A DNA stretch of 64,000 nt, taken from positions 62,001 to 126,000 of the forward strand of contig JAJPIC010000012.1 of assembly GCA_021324915.1 (NCBI GenBank). The letters are read 5' to 3'. The notes under the pieces were generated by a model. It was not told where the DNA came from. It saw only the letters and a list, made by a program, of their open reading frames with translations, and did not search any database. The DNA is from Beijerinckiaceae bacterium. Its GTDB lineage: Bacteria; Pseudomonadota; Alphaproteobacteria; Rhizobiales; Beijerinckiaceae. Both the position numbers and the translations under genes were made by a program. This document shows positions 60,346 to 64,000 of the stretch, piece by piece; position 1 is the stretch's first letter; each line of letters begins with the position of its first letter.

Positions 60346-60969
60346 CTATACGGCCTCGGCGTTGATCAGATTGATCCAGGATTCGAGCTGCGTTTCGATC
60401 GCCGTCTGTTCCGCGCTGACGCTGACGTCGACGCAGTCCTGCGGCACATAGTCGATCGACGCGGGCATGGACTCGAGCCTCTCCCGCAAGGTTGCGAGCA
60501 AATCGGCTGGACCGGCGATCCTTATGGCGATCTTGTCATTGTTGCCGATCATCGTCGCAATGTGCTCGATCAGGCCGCCGATCATCCGCCGGCGCAGCGA
60601 ATCGACAATGAACGGACGCAGAATGCGCGAAAGGCTGGATGCGATATTTTCTTCGAGCTCGCGCAGTGCCGCCGCGAGCCGCTCGCGCAAGGGCTCGGCT
60701 TCTTCGCGCAGCCATTTTTCCCGCTCGCTCGCAAGCTGCCGAGCGAATTCTTCTCTCTCTTGCTCGAGGGCGGCGGAAAATTCCGCCCGCGCTTCCTCCA
60801 GCCCCTCCGCTTTGCCGCTTTCGCGCGCTTCCGCCAGAGCCCGTTCGTGATCTTCCTGCGGCTCGACGGTCCAGACCGGATCGGGCGGCGCATCGCCACA
60901 AAGTTCGAGCGCAGGTTCCGTCTCTGGCTCGAAGCGCATGAGATAATCGGCGATCGGCCGGGCCGTCAC
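60346..60969 (-). CDS. FliH-like flagellar assembly protein
   Basis: Charged coiled coil, then SSLSRILRPFIVDSLRRRMIGGLIEHIATMI; directly after fliF. Confidence 0.65.
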   Translation of the reverse strand: MTARPIADYLMRFEPETEPALELCGDAPPDPVWTVEPQEDHERALAEARESGKAEGLEEARAEFSAALEQEREEFARQLASEREKWLREEAEPLRERLAAALRELEENIASSLSRILRPFIVDSLRRRMIGGLIEHIATMIGNNDKIAIRIAGPADLLATLRERLESMPASIDYVPQDCVDVSVSAEQTAIETQLESWINLINAEAV

Positions 60970-62609
60970 GCGCTGCCTCCCTGCCCCTGCCGCATCCAGA
61001 GCCGCAGGATTGCAACGGCCTGTTCCTCATCGAACTCGACGATCTGCTCGAGCCTTTTGAGCGGTGTGCGCTTGGCGTTGTCGGCGAGGTCCTCGATGAG
61101 ATTTGGCTCCTGCGCCATGGCTCCGAAGCCGCCCATCCCTTCGAGTGCGGGCAAAGGTTCGGGAGCCGCAAAACTGTCGCCGGTGAGGAGCGGGAGAGAT
61201 GCGCTCGGCGAGCCGGCGAAGGCCTTTACCGCCGGACGAATGCCGAACCAGATCAGCAAGAGCGCGGCGACGAGCACAACCGCGCCGTTGACGATCGTCC
61301 CGATTTGCCGAACGAGAAGCTCTCGCCAGTCCGGCGGGGGCACGGGGGTCAGGTCTTGGCCCGATTCGACGAAATCGACCGCGGAGATCTTGATCATGTC
61401 GCCGCGATCTTTGCTCGCGCCCGCCGCAGAAGAGACGATTTGCTCGATATCGGCCAATTGGGCATCGACCGCTTGCCGGCTGGGAGAGCCGCCCAGCGCT
61501 GCGATGAGACTGGCCTTGTTGATGAGCACGGCGACCGAAATGTGCTCCACCGCGAACCCGCCGCTGACCGTCGTGATCGTTTTCGAGGAGACTTCGTAAT
61601 TCGTGAGCTCTTCGCGCTTCTGGTTTTCTTCGTTGGATTGTTTGCCCTGGTCCGAGTTCGTGTTCTGTTGCGGCAGATTTTGGGTGACGGTCGTCGGCGC
61701 CTGGTTGCTCGAATTCTGCGAGCTCTCGTTCTGCCTGACGACGCGGACCGAGCGCTCGACTCGCGAATCCGGATCGTAGACCGTCTCGTTCATCTGCTTC
61801 TTGTCGGTGTTGAGCCGCGTTGCGACGCTGACCTCGAAATTGCGCAGGCCGAAATAGGGCGTCAGGGTCCGGCTGATATTGTCCTGGATCTCCTTTGCGA
61901 AGGTCTGTTCGAGGCTCAGCATCTGGCCGGGCGCCGAATCGCCCGTGTCGTCGCCGGAGGCGAGCAACATTCCGTCCGTATCGAGCACGGTGACTTGCTC
62001 GGGCTTCATCCCGGGCACGGCGGCTGCGACGAGATGGCGAATCGCCTTGGCGACCGAGACGTCGTCGGGCGTCTCGGTCCGCACGACGACCGAGGCGGAA
62101 GGGGGTTCGCTCTCGCGCCGGAACGAGCCGTCGTCGGGCATGACGAGATGTACGCGCGCCGCCTTGACCGGGCGCATCAATTGGATCGTGCGCGCCAATT
62201 CCCCTTCGAGCGCCCGCACCCGCGTCACCTCCTGCATGAAGGAGGTGAGGCCGAGCGAGCCGAGCTTGTCGAACAATTCATTGCCCGCGTCGGGATTGTT
62301 CGGAAGCCCTTTTTCGGCGAGCAGCATGCGCGCCTGCGCCGTCTCGCCATAGCGAACATAGATCGAGCTCCCGTCCGAGCTCAGATCGAAATCGATATTC
62401 GCTTCTTTGAGGGCCTCGGCGATCCGGCTCACGTCTTGCCGATCGAGTCCGCCGTAGAGCAGCTCGACCGAGGGCCTGCTGAGATAATAGCCGGCCAGTC
62501 CCGTGATTGCGAAGACGGCAAGGCCGATCACGGCCAGCCCGACGAGCCGTCGCGCTCCGAGCTTGGCAAGATTCGCCCAGATACGCTTCGCCTGATCGAG
62601 CGCCGTCAT
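60966..62609 (-). CDS. fliF: Flagellar M-ring protein FliF
   Basis: LLYGGLDRQDVSRIAEALKEANIDFDLSSDGSSIYVRYGETAQARMLLAEKGLP and VTRVRALEGELARTIQLMRPVKAARVHLVMP. Confidence 0.97.
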   Translation of the reverse strand: MTALDQAKRIWANLAKLGARRLVGLAVIGLAVFAITGLAGYYLSRPSVELLYGGLDRQDVSRIAEALKEANIDFDLSSDGSSIYVRYGETAQARMLLAEKGLPNNPDAGNELFDKLGSLGLTSFMQEVTRVRALEGELARTIQLMRPVKAARVHLVMPDDGSFRRESEPPSASVVVRTETPDDVSVAKAIRHLVAAAVPGMKPEQVTVLDTDGMLLASGDDTGDSAPGQMLSLEQTFAKEIQDNISRTLTPYFGLRNFEVSVATRLNTDKKQMNETVYDPDSRVERSVRVVRQNESSQNSSNQAPTTVTQNLPQQNTNSDQGKQSNEENQKREELTNYEVSSKTITTVSGGFAVEHISVAVLINKASLIAALGGSPSRQAVDAQLADIEQIVSSAAGASKDRGDMIKISAVDFVESGQDLTPVPPPDWRELLVRQIGTIVNGAVVLVAALLLIWFGIRPAVKAFAGSPSASLPLLTGDSFAAPEPLPALEGMGGFGAMAQEPNLIEDLADNAKRTPLKRLEQIVEFDEEQAVAILRLWMRQGQGGSA

Positions 62610-62731
62610 CCCCTTCCCCGCCCAAAGCTTTGTGCAATGTGCGGCGCCAAGCTTGCCTGGAGATTGCCCCGGACGCGAAAACGGCTCCGCCCGGCAGAGC
62701 GGAGCCGTCCTTCAGAATTTCTACGCGGCTC

Positions 62732-63634
62732 TTAGAGGCCGAAGAGCTTCAGGATCATCTGGGTGTTGGAATTGGCGATCGCCAAGGCCTGAACGCCCAG
62801 TTGCTGTTGCACTTGGAGAGCCGAGATCTTGGTCGAAGCCTCATTCATGTCCGCATCGACGAGAGAGCCGACGCCAGCCGTGAGCGAGTCCGTCAGGTTG
62901 GAGATGAAATTCTGCTGGGAGGTGACGTTGTTCTGATCGGCGCCGAGCGTGCTCGCCGCGGTGGTGAGCGAGGTGATCGCCGATTGGACGTCCTTCAGCA
63001 TGTTGCTGATGTCGCCGGCGGTCGCCGAAGTGACGCTGAGCGTCAGGATCGAGGCGGAGGTATAATTGGTCCCCTTGGCACCGAGGACGCCCTGGGTGGC
63101 CGTCGTCGCAGCCGTCTCGAACAATTGGGTGCTCGAGGTATTGACCGAAATATAGCTCGCGCCGGTCAATTGGTTGTACGACGCCAAAAGCTGAACGTTG
63201 CCGCCGGTCGTATCGAGGAAGTTCACGCCATTGAACACCGACGAGCCGCCGATGCTGATGAGCTGCTGCTGCTGCTCGCTGATCATCGATTGCACGTTCG
63301 CAAGGTCGCTGGTCGATCCTTCCGAAGCGTAGCTCAGCGCGGTCGTGAGGTTCTGCTGGAGGCCGTTCATCACCGAGACGACCGAGTTCAGCGCCGCGCT
63401 CATAGTCGAGAGCAGCGAAGAGCTTTCCGAGAGAGAAGCGGAGACGGCGTTCAGCGAGCCGACCTGCGAGCTCATCGTGGTCGCGATCGACCAATAAGCG
63501 GCATTGTCGGCGGCTGTGGCGACCGACTTACCGGTCGAAACCTGGTTTTCGTAGGTGGCAAGACTCTGCTGGGTCTGATTGAGCGCCAGAAGGGCGGTCA
63601 TCGCAGACGTATTTGTAAGGAGGCTGTCGGTCAT
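62732..63634 (-). CDS. Flagellin
   Basis: TSAMTALLALNQTQQSLATYENQVSTGKSVATAADNAAYWSIATTMSSQVG and C-terminal DADMNEASTKISALQVQQQLGVQALAIANSNTQMILKLFG. Confidence 0.97.
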   Translation of the reverse strand: MTDSLLTNTSAMTALLALNQTQQSLATYENQVSTGKSVATAADNAAYWSIATTMSSQVGSLNAVSASLSESSSLLSTMSAALNSVVSVMNGLQQNLTTALSYASEGSTSDLANVQSMISEQQQQLISIGGSSVFNGVNFLDTTGGNVQLLASYNQLTGASYISVNTSSTQLFETAATTATQGVLGAKGTNYTSASILTLSVTSATAGDISNMLKDVQSAITSLTTAASTLGADQNNVTSQQNFISNLTDSLTAGVGSLVDADMNEASTKISALQVQQQLGVQALAIANSNTQMILKLFGL

Positions 63635-63635
63635 T

Positions 63636-63672
63636 GTATGTCCCTAGGGTTGGCCGGGTTTTGGGGACATAC
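63636..63672 (-). promoter_or_regulatory. Hairpin in flagellin 5' leader covering the Shine-Dalgarno
   Basis: GTATGTCCC (63672-63664, minus strand) pairs with GGGACATAC (63644-63636); AGGGA SD sits at the 3' arm, just before ATG at 63634. Confidence 0.65.
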
Positions 63673-63806
63673 CGGATTTGCGCCGGTACGACAGGGCGGC
63701 GTAATGCCTTTGGGCGGCTGCGGCCCAACCTGGCGTCGTGAGGAACCGTAACCCGCAAAGCTTACCGGAAACTTAACTTTCTTTCCGCGCAGGCCGAAAG
63801 GAGCGC

Positions 63807-64000
63807 TTAAGAAAAGGACCTCACGAGACTGCCGATCAAAAGGTTCCATCCGTCGATAAGAACGAAGAATAAGATCTTGATCGGCAATGCGATGACCGAC
63901 GGCGGAAGCATCATCATGCCCATCGACATTGTCAGGGTCGAGACGATCATGTCGATGACGAGGAACGGCAGCGCGATCAGAAAACCCATCTCGAAGCCGC
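63807..64000 (-). CDS. fliP: Flagellar biosynthetic protein FliP (partial, runs off window)
   Basis: GFEMGFLIALPFLVIDMIVSTLTMSMGMMMLPPSVIALPIKILFFVLIDGWNLLIGSLVRSF. Confidence 0.96.
   Translation of the reverse strand, partial: GFEMGFLIALPFLVIDMIVSTLTMSMGMMMLPPSVIALPIKILFFVLIDGWNLLIGSLVRSFS

Noticed and set aside
59869-63751. Plus-strand ORFs of 576, 476 and 414 aa
   Set aside because: Antisense to motB, the fliH-like gene, fliF and flagellin.

Overview
The window is a GC-rich alphaproteobacterial (Rhizobiales-type) chromosomal segment of mostly core genes. From the left it carries glyQ, a tRNA1(Val)-type methyltransferase, polyprenyl diphosphate synthase, an ICMT-family protein, ispE, a TPR protein, a SleB-like hydrolase, ppdK and dxs. 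A ~4.8 kb accessory block (DUF2165, DUF4267, MarR, Fe-S/SCP2 fusion, exported DJ-1/PfpI, GlxA-type regulator) lies between dxs and tlyA. It continues with an rRNA/tRNA methyltransferase, a GlcD-type oxidase, tsaC/sua5, tRNA-Thr(GGU), murA, an aminopeptidase P, ligA, a porin, modA, ddl-ftsQ-ftsA-ftsZ, bamD and recN. The right end is a rhizobial-type flagellar cluster, all on the minus strand (FliJ-like to FliP, including flbT/flaF/ftcR/motB/motC/fliK). No CRISPR array, prophage or IS element was recognised. The most interesting signals are non-coding or degenerate: (1) palindromic dispersed repeats whose termini supply or exactly abut the stop codons of four genes; (2) the same repeat truncating a RelE/ParE-like toxin and leaving an orphan antitoxin; (3) a compact divergent MarR promoter with each -10 hexamer inside its own TGTATATRCA dyad; (4) a 5'UTR hairpin covering the flagellin Shine-Dalgarno; (5) an inverted repeat carrying two GANTC sites ahead of ftsZ; (6) a one-nucleotide frameshifted MmcQ/YjbR gene; (7) no lpxC between ftsZ and bamD. 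No complete novel multi-gene system is demonstrated. All assignments were made by reading the sequence, without database searches.
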